Shown here: piece by piece, positions 43,032 to 52,662 of the stretch | How positions within the stretch are numbered: the first letter of the stretch is position 1 | Layout of the letters: each line of letters begins with the position of its first letter | DNA from: Bradyrhizobium sp. ORS 285 | GTDB lineage: Bacteria; Pseudomonadota; Alphaproteobacteria; Rhizobiales; Xanthobacteraceae | Length of the DNA stretch: 64,000 nucleotides | Reading direction: 5' to 3' | Assembly (NCBI RefSeq): GCF_900176205.1 | Contig: NZ_LT859959.1 | Location: 6,747,001 to 6,811,000, forward strand | The notes under the pieces: generated by a model | The model's database searches: none | What the model was told of the DNA's origin: nothing | The model's input: only the letters and a program-made list of their open reading frames with translations | Made by a program: the position numbers and the translations under genes

Positions 43032-43499
43032 TCAGATCGCGCCGATGAACTGCAGCACCACCTCGCGGGCGTGCGGCCGCGCGCGATGCTCGATCAGGTA
43101 GATCGCCTGCCAGGTGCCGAGCAGCATGCGGCCGTCCCGCACGGGAACTTGCAACGAGACCGAACTCAGCATGGTCTTGATGTGCGCCGGCATGTCATCG
43201 GGCCCCTCGGTGTCATGCACCCAGCCGGCATCCTCGGGCGCCAGGCGCGACAGCGCCGTGGTGAGATCACGCAGCACCGTCGGATCGGCGTTCTCCTGGA
43301 TGGTCAGCGACGCCGAGGTGTGGCGGATGAAGACGGTGACGACACCTTCTCTCGCGGAGACCTCGCGCAGGAACGCCTCGACCTCGCGCGTGAGCTCGGT
43401 GAAGCCGCAGCCCGGCGTGCGGACGGTCAGAAGAGAGGTCACGACAGTATTGATGGCGACGGCCGACGATGCCGTCCGCGATGTCGATCTTGTGGGCAT
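43032..43499 (-). CDS. YjbQ/UPF0047 family protein
   Basis: A 155-residue protein of the YjbQ family, annotated in many genomes as secondary thiamine-phosphate synthase from genetic suppression data. The signature VTVFIRHTSASLTIQENADP is present, with the His/Asp/Glu cluster that binds a metal, and the C-terminal GTWQAIYLIEHRARPHAREV. The N-terminal 18 residues are extra relative to E. coli YjbQ (138). It is followed on the same strand by an exported coiled-coil protein gene 25 bp upstream, so the two may be co-transcribed. Exact biochemical role is unsettled. Confidence 0.92.
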   Translation of the reverse strand: MPTRSTSRTASSAVAINTVVTSLLTVRTPGCGFTELTREVEAFLREVSAREGVVTVFIRHTSASLTIQENADPTVLRDLTTALSRLAPEDAGWVHDTEGPDDMPAHIKTMLSSVSLQVPVRDGRMLLGTWQAIYLIEHRARPHAREVVLQFIGAI

Positions 43500-43523
43500 G
43501 TGCCCCGCCTCCTCGGCTCGACC

Positions 43524-44087
43524 TCAGATCCTGCCCGAGACGTCCTTCTGCACACGGTTCGCCATGTCGAGCAGCCGGCGCCAGGCCTGCTCCAGGAAAC
43601 CCATCATGCGATCCATGTCCTGGTCGCTGGGCAAGGGAATTTCCAGCTTGCGCGGTCCATCGGACGACTTCGAGTCTGCGGACTTGTCGCCCGCCTTGGG
43701 CTCAGCCTTCTTCAACTGATCGGATTTGGGCAGCGCCTGGTCCTTCGGCAGCGCCTCGTCGATCTTGCCGGCGATGCTGTGGTCGCGCGAGGCGAGCTGA
43801 GCCTTCAGGTTCTCGTTCTCAGCCTGCAGCCGACCGATCTCGGCATCCAGCGCCGCGCGTTCGTCGGGGACAGCATAGCACGCCCAACCCGAACCGGAAT
43901 TGTTGTTGCAGGTCGAGACCGCGCCGGTCCGCGTATCGAGTCGGACGACGCCGTCCGGCGTAGTCGACATCGTGTAGCGGCCTTTGTCGCCATCTGGCGC
44001 GGCGTCCTCGGCCAGCGCGGACCCACCCAGGCAACCGACCGCCAGAAGAGCCAGGAGATGCTGCCGATAGAGTTGCATGAGATGCAT
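43524..44087 (-). CDS. Exported coiled-coil protein of unknown function
   Basis: A 187-residue protein with a signal peptide (LLALLAVGCLGGSALAED). The mature part begins with a short beta region holding two Cys (STCNNNSGSGWACYAVPDE), then a coiled coil (RAALDAEIGRLQAENENLKA), a Lys/Asp/Pro-rich linker and a terminal amphipathic helix (MGFLEQAWRRLLDMANRVQK). I start at ATG 44087 (TTGGAGG upstream); an ATG at 44078 is also possible. It precedes the YjbQ gene. Similar proteins are widespread hypotheticals in Bradyrhizobiaceae; no function can be assigned. Confidence 0.8.
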   Translation of the reverse strand: MHLMQLYRQHLLALLAVGCLGGSALAEDAAPDGDKGRYTMSTTPDGVVRLDTRTGAVSTCNNNSGSGWACYAVPDERAALDAEIGRLQAENENLKAQLASRDHSIAGKIDEALPKDQALPKSDQLKKAEPKAGDKSADSKSSDGPRKLEIPLPSDQDMDRMMGFLEQAWRRLLDMANRVQKDVSGRI

Positions 44088-44105
44088 GACTGGCCGAGCC
44101 TCCAA

Positions 44106-44548
44106 GGCACCACGACGCGCGGTTCAAGACGGCGGCCATGCACGCCTGCATTGTGTCGACCCCATGACATTCCGCTCCGTGCGATGAGCTGCCACAGGAC
44201 AATCCGCCGTTCACGACGTAGGGGCGACGCGCGCGGATTTCAACGCGGCGCCTGGTGGTGCAGGCGGCGCAGGCCTGGAACCAGCGCCTTGCGCGCGCGT
44301 CGCGCCGACGCGGTGATGACCGCGCCGATCCGAGCCACATCGCAACCGCACAGAACACTGTTGATGCGGCGCGGTGACACGCGCGACCGATCTGACGAAA
44401 AAGCCGAGAAAACGAGCAGAATCAGGCATCTAACAGATCAACACGCAATCTTGACTTGGGGGAATGCGGTCAGTATGGTCCGCGCGGCTTTAAAGGGCGA
44501 TGGGGCGCTATTTCCTGAAACTCGCAGCAACGGCTCGGGTCTCCACAC
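44106..44548. other. Upstream region of the F0 operon
   Basis: No gene is seen in these 443 bp; the open frames on the minus strand have no domain. The last 100 bp hold the operon promoter (44451-44479), after an AT-richer tract (AAAAAGCCGAGAAAACGAGC). The first 340 bp show no repeat or obvious structure. Confidence 0.6.
44451..44479 (+). promoter_or_regulatory. Promoter of the atpI-atpF operon
   Basis: TTGACT (44451-44456) and TATGGT (44474-44479) with a 17-base spacer, 70 bp before atpI and reading toward it. It is the best sigma-70-like match in the region and fits constitutive expression of the ATP synthase membrane sector. Confidence 0.75.
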
Positions 44549-44941
44549 ATGGCGGACAAGCACATGGCGGATGGCACGAACGAGAGCAGCGGACACGGAG
44601 ATCGCGACAAGTCGCCCGATGAGGTTGCGCTTTCCGCAAGGCTCGGAAGTCTCGATCAACGGTTGTCCGAATTTCGCGACGGCCGAAAGAGCGGGGCTGA
44701 TCAACCTGGAAACAGCGGCGGTGACACTGCAGCCCGGGCTTCGGCCATGGCGCGTGGCCTGCGACTGTCCTCCGAGTTGATCGCCGGTGTCCTCGTCGGC
44801 GCGGTGCTTGGCTGGGGCTTCGACCGCTTGCTGTCGACATCGCCCTTCGGATTTATCGTGTTTTTCCTGCTCGGCTTCGCCGCCGGCGTGTTGAACGTGG
44901 TCAGATCTGCAGGCGTCGCCCCCGACAGGTCCCGCCAATGA
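44549..44941 (+). CDS. atpI: ATP synthase protein I
   Basis: A 130-residue small membrane protein heading the F0 operon. A charged, disordered N-terminus (about 65 residues) leads to two helices (ELIAGVLVGAVLGWGFDRLL and GFIVFFLLGFAAGVLNVVRS), the AtpI pattern; it assists c-ring assembly or Mg2+ supply. The start may be ATG 44549 or 44564. The sequence between it and atpB (88 bp) holds no separate gene. Confidence 0.92.
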   Translation: MADKHMADGTNESSGHGDRDKSPDEVALSARLGSLDQRLSEFRDGRKSGADQPGNSGGDTAARASAMARGLRLSSELIAGVLVGAVLGWGFDRLLSTSPFGFIVFFLLGFAAGVLNVVRSAGVAPDRSRQ

Positions 44942-45029
44942 GTTCTGCGCGAAAGGCCGCGACTCTGAAGGCCCACGAGTGAATTGCAAAGCGCCGGCGT
45001 GGCCGGTGAACAACTGAGACGCCACGCGG

Positions 45030-45773
45030 ATGATCGATCCGATCCATCAATTCCACCTCAACAAGATCTTCACGATCGGCCACATCGGCAATCAGGAGAT
45101 CGCGTTCACCAATTCGTCCGCGTACATGCTGCTCGCGGTCGTTCTCATCGCCGTCATGATGATGGCCGCCGGACGCGCGCTCGTCCCGGGACGCTTCCAG
45201 TCGATGGTCGAGCTGTCCTACGAATTCGTCGCCAACACCATCAGAACCAGCGCCGGCTCACACGGCATGACGTTCTTCCCGCTGGTGTTCTCGCTGTTCA
45301 TGTTCATCTTCGTCTCGAACATCGTCGGCATCATCCCCTACACCTTCACCGTCTCCAGCCACATCATCGTCACCTTCGCGCTGGCGCTCTTGGTGTTCCT
45401 GACGGTCATCATCTACGGCTTCTACAAGAACGGCCTGAAGTTCTTTAAGCTGTTCGTACCCTCCGGCATCCCCGCGGTGATCCTGCCGCTGGTGGTCGTG
45501 ATCGAAATCATCTCCTTCTTCTCCCGCCCGATCTCGCACAGCGTCCGTCTGTTCGCCAACATGCTGGCCGGCCACGTCACCCTGAAGGTGTTCGCGAGCT
45601 TCGTGACCATGCTCGGCGCGCTCGGCTTCGTCGGCAAGGTGGGCGCGCTGCTGCCGCTCGGTCTCACGGTCGCCCTGACCGGCCTCGAGCTGATGGTCGC
45701 GTTCCTCCAGGCCTACGTCTTCACGATCCTCACCTGCATCTATCTCAACGATGCTATCCATCCGGGCCACTGA
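45030..45773 (+). CDS. atpB: ATP synthase F0 subunit a
   Basis: The 247-residue proton-channel subunit a. It has five to six membrane helices; helix 4 carries the essential Arg in [15 protein letters not shown], and the C-terminal helix ends [20 protein letters not shown], as in alphaproteobacterial AtpB. It forms the half-channels with the c-ring. Its gene lies between atpI and atpE in an operon; the F1 genes are not in this window, which is usual for alphaproteobacteria with split ATP synthase loci. Confidence 0.97.
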   Translation: MIDPIHQFHLNKIFTIGHIGNQEIAFTNSSAYMLLAVVLIAVMMMAAGRALVPGRFQSMVELSYEFVANTIRTSAGSHGMTFFPLVFSLFMFIFVSNIVGIIPYTFTVSSHIIVTFALALLVFLTVIIYGFYKNGLKFFKLFVPSGIPAVILPLVVVIEIISFFSRPISHSVRLFANMLAGHVTLKVFASFVTMLGALGFVGKVGALLPLGLTVALTGLELMVAFLQAYVFTILTCIYLNDAIHPGH

Positions 45774-45811
45774 TCCGGCCCTCTCTACCTAACCTCTCAA
45801 AGGAGTTCGTC

Positions 45812-46039
45812 ATGGATCCGGTCGCAGCGAAGTACATTGGCGCGGGCATTGCCTGCATCGGCATGGGTGGCGCGGGTGCCGGCATCGGCATCATCTTCGG
45901 CAACTACCTGTCGGCTGCTCTGCGCAACCCGTCGGCCGCCCAGGGCCAGTTCGGCAACCTGATTTTCGGCTTCGCGGTGACCGAAGCGCTCGGCATCTTC
46001 TCGCTGCTGATCGCCCTGCTCCTGCTGTACGCCGTCTAA
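45812..46039 (+). CDS. atpE: ATP synthase F0 subunit c
   Basis: A 75-residue hairpin of two membrane helices that oligomerises into the proton-driven rotor. The first helix is glycine-rich ([18 protein letters not shown]), the polar loop is [11 protein letters not shown], and the second helix carries the proton-binding Glu in [15 protein letters not shown]. The ribosome site AAAGGAGTTCGTC is very strong, matching the high copy number needed. Confidence 0.97.
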   Translation: MDPVAAKYIGAGIACIGMGGAGAGIGIIFGNYLSAALRNPSAAQGQFGNLIFGFAVTEALGIFSLLIALLLLYAV

Positions 46040-46067
46040 GACGGCCTGAGCCGGACAGGAGAAGCCC

Positions 46068-46643
46068 GTGGCTGAAAGTCATGGTGAGGCCAAGGGCGGC
46101 GAGGCCAAGGGCACCGCAAGCGCCCATACCGAGGCCGATGGCGGGCATGGTTTCCCTCCCTTCTCGAAGGAAACCTTTCCCTCCCAGATCGTCTCTCTGG
46201 TGATCGCCTTCGTGGCGCTGTACGTGATCGTCTCGCGTGTGGCGCTGCCGAAGGTCGGGGCCGTCATCGACGCCCGCCAGAAGGCGATCGACGGTGATCT
46301 GGCCGAAGCGCAGCGGCTGAAGGATGAATCCGAAGCTGCGATGAAGGCGTATGAGACCGAGCTGGCGACGGCTCGCGCCCGCGCCCAGGCGATCGGTGCC
46401 GAGACCCGCGACAAGCTCGCGGCCTCCTCGGATGCCGAGCGCAAGGCGCTGGAAGACAGCCTCGCGGCCAAGCTCGCGGCAGCTGAGAAGTCCATCGCCA
46501 CCACGCGCGCGACCGCAATGAGCAATGTCCGCGGCATCGCCGCCGATGCGGCCAGCGCGATCGTGCAGCAGCTCACCGGCAAGGCCCCCGCGGCCAAGAC
46601 GGTCGAAGCTGCGGTCGATGCATCGTTGAAGGGAACAGCCTGA
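46068..46643 (+). CDS. atpF2: ATP synthase F0 subunit b'
   Basis: A 191-residue peripheral-stalk subunit. It has an acidic/His N-terminal tail, one membrane helix ([20 protein letters not shown], about residues 38-57) and a long coiled coil ([20 protein letters not shown] through [18 protein letters not shown]). It starts with GTG at 46068 behind CAGGAGAAGCCC. It forms a heterodimer with the b subunit encoded next; their codons overlap (TGATG). The pair of b-type genes is normal in alphaproteobacteria. Confidence 0.95.
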   Translation: MAESHGEAKGGEAKGTASAHTEADGGHGFPPFSKETFPSQIVSLVIAFVALYVIVSRVALPKVGAVIDARQKAIDGDLAEAQRLKDESEAAMKAYETELATARARAQAIGAETRDKLAASSDAERKALEDSLAAKLAAAEKSIATTRATAMSNVRGIAADAASAIVQQLTGKAPAAKTVEAAVDASLKGTA

Positions 46644-47134
46644 TGCATTTGCTCGCTGATCCGGAAACCTGGGTTGCGATTGCTTTCGTGATCCTGATGG
46701 GCCTGTTCGCCTATCTCGGTGTCCACCGCATGGTCCTGAAGGCGCTCGACCACCGTGCCGACCGCATCAGGAACGAGCTGGACGAGGCCAAGCGGCTCAA
46801 GGACGAGGCGGCCAAGGTGCTTGCCGACTACAAGACCCGCCGCGCCAGCGCCGAGCGTGAGGCCGAGGAGATCGTCACCAGCGCCAAGGCGGAAGCCGAG
46901 CGCATCGCGGCGGACGCCAAGGCCAAGATGGAAGACTTCGTCGCCCGTCGCACCAAGGCCGCCGAGAGCAAGATCGCCCTCGCTGAAGCCCAGGCTCTGG
47001 CCGACGTCCGGGCCGCTGCGGCCGACGCCGCCGTCCAGGCCGCCGCGACCGTGCTGTCGCAGTCGGTCAAGGGCGGTCTCGGCGAAGACCTCGTCGCCAA
47101 GGGCATCGCGGAAGTCAGCCGCAAGCTGAACTGA
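46643..47134 (+). CDS. atpF: ATP synthase F0 subunit b
   Basis: A 163-residue peripheral-stalk subunit with one N-terminal membrane helix ([18 protein letters not shown]) and a long coiled coil with heptads ([20 protein letters not shown]). Its ATG overlaps the TGA of the b' gene by one base, so translation is coupled and the two subunits are made in equal amounts. It is the last gene of the F0 operon, which ends in the hairpin at 47165-47195. Confidence 0.96.
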   Translation: MHLLADPETWVAIAFVILMGLFAYLGVHRMVLKALDHRADRIRNELDEAKRLKDEAAKVLADYKTRRASAEREAEEIVTSAKAEAERIAADAKAKMEDFVARRTKAAESKIALAEAQALADVRAAAADAAVQAAATVLSQSVKGGLGEDLVAKGIAEVSRKLN

Positions 47135-47164
47135 GCGGCGGCAGATCATCCATCCAACATCTTC

Positions 47165-47195
47165 CAAAAGGCCGGTGCCCTGCACCGGCCTTTTG
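47165..47195 (+). terminator. Terminator of the F0 operon
   Basis: CAAAAGGCCGGTGC-CCT-GCACCGGCCTTTTG followed by CTTTT: a perfect 14-bp stem 31 bases after the atpF stop. The A/T flanks make it work in both directions, which suits the convergent gene beyond it. Confidence 0.93.
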
Positions 47196-47243
47196 CTTTT
47201 CCAGCCTGTTCCCGTCACGGCCGCCGGCGTGACCAGTCGCGCC

Positions 47244-47888
47244 TCACTTCCGCTTCTTGCCGCCGCGCTCGGGTGTCAGGGCCTGCGGATCGAAACCGAT
47301 GTAGAATACGTAATTGTCGGCGTTGCTGCCGGGTGGCGGCACCGGATAGACCATGTCCTCGGCGACGATCGTGAACGGCACGCTGCCGTCGCCGGTCATC
47401 TGCACAGTGGTGCGATAGGCCTTGGTCGCGATCACCTTCTCGCCGATGCCGCCCTGCACCACCGCGATGCGCATGGGGATATCGACAGTCGCCGGCGCGC
47501 CGGCCGGACCGGCGACGACACGGCCCTGGATGCCGATCTTGGCGACGATCTCGGCACCGTTGAGATTGCACTCCCGCGCAGTCTTCACGATCGACGCCTG
47601 GAAGCGCACGTCGTTGCCGACCGCCTGCTTGCCCGGCGCCGCCACAGCATAGGTCGAGGCGCCGGCACGGATGTTGACCTGCGGACACGTCAGCCCCTCC
47701 GTCGGATCCACCGGCGGACCGCCTGCGGGCAGGTTGGGCTGCTCCTTGTCGTCCGAGCCGCCGCCAAACAGGCTCTTGAAACGGTCTGTGAGCGATTGGG
47801 CCGCCGCTGGCGGGGCGACCGCTGCCGCTCCCACGGCCAGCAGCACGGCCGCCAACGTCCCCACCCGAATCACACGCGTCTGTCGCAT
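47244..47888 (-). CDS. Exported conserved hypothetical protein
   Basis: A 214-residue protein with a signal peptide (VGTLAAVLLAVGAAAVAPPA, cleaved near AAQ-SL). The mature part has a short helical start with FKSLFGGGSDDKEQ, two Cys (LTCPQVNIRAG and ARECNLNG) that may form a disulfide, and a beta-rich domain (KIGIQGRVVAGPAGAPATVD; VPFTIVAEDMVYPVPPPGSN). It ends in a Lys/Arg-rich tail. Start at 47888; the frame runs 16 codons further upstream without a better start. Relatives are common hypotheticals in Rhizobiales, possibly lipoprotein-like, but no lipobox is seen. Function unknown. Confidence 0.82.
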   Translation of the reverse strand: MRQTRVIRVGTLAAVLLAVGAAAVAPPAAAQSLTDRFKSLFGGGSDDKEQPNLPAGGPPVDPTEGLTCPQVNIRAGASTYAVAAPGKQAVGNDVRFQASIVKTARECNLNGAEIVAKIGIQGRVVAGPAGAPATVDIPMRIAVVQGGIGEKVIATKAYRTTVQMTGDGSVPFTIVAEDMVYPVPPPGSNADNYVFYIGFDPQALTPERGGKKRK

Positions 47889-48071
47889 CTCGAAGTCCCC
47901 GGCATCTCGGTCGCCCGGCTCGACGGCCCGACCCAAGGCTCGGATCGCGCGATCGCGGACCAGCCGAAGGACGCCGGCACCAAGGCGGCTCTACTGAAGG
48001 CGTCTATACCCATTTCAAAGGCCGGAACCAGCCCCGTTCGGCCTCGCATTCTCCCCGCCCGATCACAAATG

Positions 48072-48659
48072 CTAACCTCTGAAGTCCTCATGCAGCAGGC
48101 CGTAGAGGTAGTGGTCCTGCCAGACCCCGTTGATGCAGAGATAGCGCCGCGCCAGCCCTTCGCGGGTGAAGCCGCATTTCTCGAGCACGCGAATGGACGG
48201 CGTATTGGTCGGAATGCAGGCGGCCTCGACGCGGTGCAGATTGAGCTCGCCGAACAAGGTCGGCAGCAGCAGCCGCAGCGCCGACGTCATGTAGCCATGA
48301 TGAGCGAACGGCTGCCCCATCCAGTAGCCGATCGTGCCGGCCTGGACGATGCCGCGGCGGACATTGGCAAGCGTGATGCCGCCGAGCATGGCGCCGTCTG
48401 AGTCGCGGAACACGATGAACGGATAGGAGCGGTCGGCCGAGATGTCCTCGGCATAGCGTCGCAGCCGTCGGCGGAAGCCGGACCGGGTCAGGTCGTCGGA
48501 CGGCCAGATCGGCTCCCACGGCGTCAGATAATCGCGGCTGATCTCGCGCAGCCGCGCCCATTGCGCATAGTCGGCCATCTGGGGCGAGCGCAGCAGCAGG
48601 CCGTTGCCGCGCGGGGCGAGCGCAGCCGGTCCACTGGACGGTAGACGAAACAGGGCCAT
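48072..48659 (-). CDS. GNAT-family N-acetyltransferase (RimJ/RimL type)
   Basis: A 195-residue acetyl-CoA-dependent acyltransferase of the ribosomal-protein-acetylase group. Typical parts are LLLRSPQMADYAQWARLREI, the WEPIWPSDDLTRSGFRRRLR segment, the acetyl-CoA-binding IGYWMGQPFAHHGYMTSALR and NTPSIRVLEKCGFTREGLAR, then YLCINGVWQDHYLYGLLHED. Start 48659 follows GGGGGAGCATCACCG. It lies downstream of the M16 peptidase and thrC on the same strand and probably forms their operon tail. The target protein or small molecule is unknown. Confidence 0.93.
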   Translation of the reverse strand: MALFRLPSSGPAALAPRGNGLLLRSPQMADYAQWARLREISRDYLTPWEPIWPSDDLTRSGFRRRLRRYAEDISADRSYPFIVFRDSDGAMLGGITLANVRRGIVQAGTIGYWMGQPFAHHGYMTSALRLLLPTLFGELNLHRVEAACIPTNTPSIRVLEKCGFTREGLARRYLCINGVWQDHYLYGLLHEDFRG

Positions 48660-48750
48660 CGGTGATGCTCCCCCGCCCTTCAGCACCCGAATCCGTCACC
48701 GTCGCTCCCGGCGGCGACCCACCAGACGCTCGCGATGTCAGAACCCGTGC

Positions 48751-50043
48751 TCAATGCAGCTGGGCCTTCGACTTCGGCCCGGTGAGACCTTCGGCGAAAG
48801 TCACTGCCGTGTCCAGACCCCTGCCGGTTCCCAAGGCCACGACCGCGGGCTTGCTGCGTGCGAGCAGCGCACGCGCCGCATCGCGCGTGCTCTCGACGCT
48901 GACCGCCTCGATCTTGGCGACCATCTCCTGCAGCGTCTGCGGCCGGCCATAAGCGAGGATATGCCGCGCGAGCTGCTCGGCGCGCGCGCTGCAGCTCTCC
49001 AGCGCCATCAGCAGCCCCGCCTTCATCTGCGCCTTGGCGCGCGCCACCTCGGCGTCGGTCAGGCTCTCCACGGCGTTGCCGATGATGTCGACTACGACTT
49101 CCATCATCTCCGGCGCGTCGGCCGGATCGGTGCCGGTGTAGAGGCCGAAGAAGCCGGTGTCGCTATAGGGCGCGTGGAACGTGTAGACGGAGTAGCAGAG
49201 GCCCCGGTTCTCGCGCACTTCCTGGAACAGGCGGGACGACATGCCGCCGCCGAGGATGTTAGTGAACACCTGCAGCGAGAACAGCGACGGATCGGCCTGC
49301 GGCACGCCTTCGAGCGCGAGCGTCAGATGGGCCTGCTCGAGATCACGATGCACCACCCGCGAGCCACCCTTGCCGAACGAAGCCGGCAGCGGCTTCGGCC
49401 CCTCGCCGCCGTTGAAGCTGGCGAAGCGCTTGGTCACGTCCTCGACCACGCGCTGGTGATCGACGGCGCCGGCCGCGGCGACCACCATGTCGGGCCCGCG
49501 ATAATGCGTCGAGAGATAGCCGTGCAGCTTGTCGCGATCGAACGCCTCGAGCGTCTTGGCGGTGCCGAGCAGCGAGCGGCCCATCGGCTGGTCCGGGAAG
49601 CACAGCTCGTTGAGATGCTCGAACACGACGTCGTCAGGGGTGTCCTGCGCCGCACCGATCTCCTGCACGATGACGTTCTTCTCGCGCTCCAGCTCCTCCG
49701 GCACGAAGGACGGATTGGCGAGAATGTCGGAGAGCACGTCGAGCGCCAGCGGCACGTCGGCCTTCAGCACGCGCGCATAGTAGGCCGTGGTTTCGGTCGA
49801 TGTGCCGGCGTTGAGATCGCCGCCGACCGCCTCGACCGCCTCGACGATCTCCCGAGCGCTGCGCGTCGTCGTGCCCTTGAAAGCCATGTGCTCGAGCAGA
49901 TGCGAGATGCCGTGCTCGTCGGGCTTCTCGTCGCGGCCGCCGACCCCGGCCCAGACGCCGAGCGCCGCCGTTTCCAGATGCGGCATCGTGTCGGTGACGA
50001 CCGTCAGCCCCGTCGGCAGCTTGGTGACTTCCACGCCCATCAT
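48751..50043 (-). CDS. M16 family zinc peptidase (processing-peptidase type)
   Basis: A 430-residue peptidase of the pitrilysin/mitochondrial-processing-peptidase family. The inverted zinc motif HLLEHMAFKGT (HxxEH, near residues 48-52) is followed about 75 residues later by the third-ligand Glu in NVIVQEIGAAQDTPDD. The second domain has the R/Y pair region GGGMSSRLFQEVRENRGLCY. The start codons at 50043/50040 overlap the thrC stop, giving translational coupling. Family enzymes degrade or process short peptides; the thrC-M16 order is common in alphaproteobacteria. Confidence 0.95.
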   Translation of the reverse strand: MMGVEVTKLPTGLTVVTDTMPHLETAALGVWAGVGGRDEKPDEHGISHLLEHMAFKGTTTRSAREIVEAVEAVGGDLNAGTSTETTAYYARVLKADVPLALDVLSDILANPSFVPEELEREKNVIVQEIGAAQDTPDDVVFEHLNELCFPDQPMGRSLLGTAKTLEAFDRDKLHGYLSTHYRGPDMVVAAAGAVDHQRVVEDVTKRFASFNGGEGPKPLPASFGKGGSRVVHRDLEQAHLTLALEGVPQADPSLFSLQVFTNILGGGMSSRLFQEVRENRGLCYSVYTFHAPYSDTGFFGLYTGTDPADAPEMMEVVVDIIGNAVESLTDAEVARAKAQMKAGLLMALESCSARAEQLARHILAYGRPQTLQEMVAKIEAVSVESTRDAARALLARSKPAVVALGTGRGLDTAVTFAEGLTGPKSKAQLH

Positions 50044-51455
50044 GCAATTCCCTGCTTGGCGGCCCGGCTGACCGAGCGGATGAATTTTTCCACCTCGGCC
50101 TGATCGTTCCGCATGATCCTTGAATCCTCGCGCTTGCTCATCAGCCCTTCCAGCCAGACCGGCAGATGCGGACGCTGTCCGCAGGCGGCCTCGACCGCGT
50201 CGGGGAATTTGGCGGGGTGCGCCGTCGCAAGAACGATGTTGGGGACGGACAGATCCGTGCCGTCGCGATCGGCCACGGCCAGCGCCACCGCCGTGTGCGG
50301 ATCGACGAGATCGCCGGCCTCGCGGAAGGCGGCGCGGATCGCGGCCGCCGTCTCGGTCTCGTCGGCACGACCAGCGTCGAAATCGGCGCGGATCGCAGCC
50401 AGCATCGCATCGGGAAGCACGAAGCGGCCGGACTGCTTCAGGCCCTCCATCAGCCGCCGCACGGTGCCGGCGTCGCGGCCGCCGGCCTCGAACAACAGCC
50501 GCTCGAAATTCGAGGAGACCTGGATGTCCATCGACGGCGTGGTCGTCTCATGCACCTCGCGCACCTCGTAGATGCCGGTGGCAAGCGTACGGGCCAGGAT
50601 GTCGTTGACGTTGGTGGCGACGCGCAAGGTGCGCACCGGCAGGCCCATGCGCTTGGCGACGTAGCCGGCGAAGATGTCGCCGAAATTGCCGGTGGGCACG
50701 GTGAAGTCGACCGCGCGATGCGGCGCGCCGACGGCGACCGCTGACGTGAAGTAATAGACGACCTGGGCGACGACACGGGCCCAGTTGATCGAGTTGACGC
50801 CGGACAGCGAAACGGAGTCGCGGAAGCCATGGTTGTTGAACAGGCCCTTCACGATCGCCTGGCAGTCGTCGAAATGACCTTCGATCGCCAGCGCATGCAC
50901 ATTCGACGCGCCCGATGTCGTCATCATGCGACGCTGCACCTCGGAGATGCGGCCATGCGGGAACAGCACGATCAGATCGGCATTGTCGCGGCCGGCAAAG
51001 GCCTCGACAGCGGCGCCGCCGGTATCGCCCGAGGTCGCGACCACGATCGTGGTGCGCTCGCCGCGCTTGGCCAGCACGTGGTCCATCAGCCGCGAGATCA
51101 GCTGCATCGCCACGTCCTTGAACGCCAGGGTCGGGCCGTGGAACAGCTCGAGCACGAACTGGTGCGGGGCGATCTGGTCGAGCGGCACCACCGCGGGATG
51201 CCGGAACGTGGCGTAGGCCTCGTTGGCCATGCGACCGAGCTCGGCATCGGAGATCTCGCCGGCGACGAAGGGTTTGATGACCTCGACCGCGACCTCCCAA
51301 TAGGGCCGCCCGAAGAACGAGGCGATGGTCTCGGGCGTCAGCTGCGGCCAGGTCTCGGGCACGTACAGGCCGCCGTCACGGGCGAGCCCGGTCAGCATCA
51401 CGTCGCAGAAGGTGAGCGCGGGGGCCTCCCCGCGGGTCGAAACATACCGCGTCAA
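50040..51455 (-). CDS. thrC: Threonine synthase
   Basis: A 471-residue PLP enzyme converting O-phosphohomoserine to threonine, last step of threonine synthesis. It has the family N-terminus TRYVSTRGEAPALTFCDVML, the Schiff-base Lys in HGPTLAFKDVAMQLI (about 114), the phosphate loop VATSGDTGGAAVEAF and PTGNFGDIFAGYVAKRMG. The start is a TTG at 51455, placed by CAGGAGAGCGGT five bases upstream and by family length; there is no nearer ATG. It is the first gene of a likely thrC-M16-GNAT operon. Usual alphaproteobacterial synteny places it near SURF1/cox genes, here 5 kb away. Confidence 0.97.
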   Translation of the reverse strand: MTRYVSTRGEAPALTFCDVMLTGLARDGGLYVPETWPQLTPETIASFFGRPYWEVAVEVIKPFVAGEISDAELGRMANEAYATFRHPAVVPLDQIAPHQFVLELFHGPTLAFKDVAMQLISRLMDHVLAKRGERTTIVVATSGDTGGAAVEAFAGRDNADLIVLFPHGRISEVQRRMMTTSGASNVHALAIEGHFDDCQAIVKGLFNNHGFRDSVSLSGVNSINWARVVAQVVYYFTSAVAVGAPHRAVDFTVPTGNFGDIFAGYVAKRMGLPVRTLRVATNVNDILARTLATGIYEVREVHETTTPSMDIQVSSNFERLLFEAGGRDAGTVRRLMEGLKQSGRFVLPDAMLAAIRADFDAGRADETETAAAIRAAFREAGDLVDPHTAVALAVADRDGTDLSVPNIVLATAHPAKFPDAVEAACGQRPHLPVWLEGLMSKREDSRIMRNDQAEVEKFIRSVSRAAKQGIA

Positions 51456-52662
51456 ACCGCTCTCCTGACCTGCGTCACCAGGCCGTAACCCGTTGATTGA
51501 ACTCGAAATCGGAACCGCCTGCCGGCAGCATGGTCCGGCACCATAATGGTTTTGGGCAGGCTGCGAAACCGGTTGTTGGCGGCGAGATGGTCATGGCTGC
51601 GGGTTACGGCGGGGTTACGCGGACGGCTATCGGCCGGGCTTGGGCGATGCGAGCCCCCGCCTCCCGGTCTCGTCCCCTGGCACCCGTGTTGATGCCCAAT
51701 CTCGCCTCCGCCACAGCTGTCATCGCCCGGTTCAACCGGGCGATCGAGTAGGCCGCAGCGCCTGTGATCGACCGCGCCGCCGCGGCGTACTGGATCCCCG
51801 CCTTCGCGGGGATGACGAGCGTGGTGGTCAACAGCCGGACTCCATTCGAGACTTTTCGTGGGAAACACTGCCGGTTGCTCCTTCATTCCGAGCGAAGCGA
51901 AGCAATCCAGGGTGGTGGGCGGGACTCTGGATTGCTTCCGCCTTCGCCCGATGGGCTTCGGCGGACACGTCGTCGCTGTGCTCCTCGCAATGACGCGGCG
52001 AGAGCCTAGGAGGTCACAAACAGCCCGCCCGCAGAGACGTCTCCTGCGTGTGCGCGCAGCCTCACCTTCTCGCCGCGCGATCAGCGCCCGAGCTTTGCGG
52101 AAAATTCCTCCCTCCTTGAAGCAGAGGGCGCAGGGAAGACCGGATGCCGGCCGGCACCCGCGGCCCCCGTGCGAACAAGAATGCACGGGGAAGGAACCAC
52201 AGGTTCAGCCAGAGCGACCCGGCCTTCCCTGCGCGATGGCTTACGACTTATAGGCGCTCTCCTCGGTGCACCGGGCTTTCTGGCCACCGTTGCGCATGAT
52301 GCTTGCGCATCAGCGCGTGACACCAGCGTCGGGGTGTCAGGACCACGCGACTTCGTCGTCCGTGCCGGCCGCACTCGTCAGCTGCAGCCTGCCCGTCCAT
52401 CGCATCCCACCTCACGTCCGTGACGACGCGTACGCCCCTCGCCTTGAGGCGGGATGGGGAGATACAATCATGATTTCGGAAAAAATGAAAGAAAAAACTT
52501 GCCACCAATCGATGCGGAGGGCCGCAGCACGTTGAGCGTGCTCATGAAATAAGTTCTTCGTCGCGGCGAATTTGGCTGCTGCAAATCGCCTGCAACGCCA
52601 CGCAAGACTGCCCGTCGGGCGACTCATGTGATGTGCCCGCTGCGGGTATGCTGGCCATGAAG
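51456..52662. repeat. Repeat-rich intergenic region, 1.2 kb
   Basis: No gene with a recognisable product. Elements seen: TACTGGATCCCCGCCTTCGC...GGATGAC palindrome near 51789-51815; 51882-52002, opposed GAGCGAAGCGAAGCAATCCAG and CTGGATTGCTTC...CTCCTCGCAATGACG arms with a 30-bp insertion in the right arm; and 52085-52455, an inverted copy of the ~360-bp element at 39415-39775 (shared ACCCGGCCTTCCCTGCGCGA at 52217-52236). Open frames here are chance. The first 30 bp serve as the thrC leader. Confidence 0.85.

Noticed and set aside
51858..52253. Possible 131-residue protein in the accessory stretch
   Set aside because: It spans two intergenic repeat elements and its composition follows the repeats.
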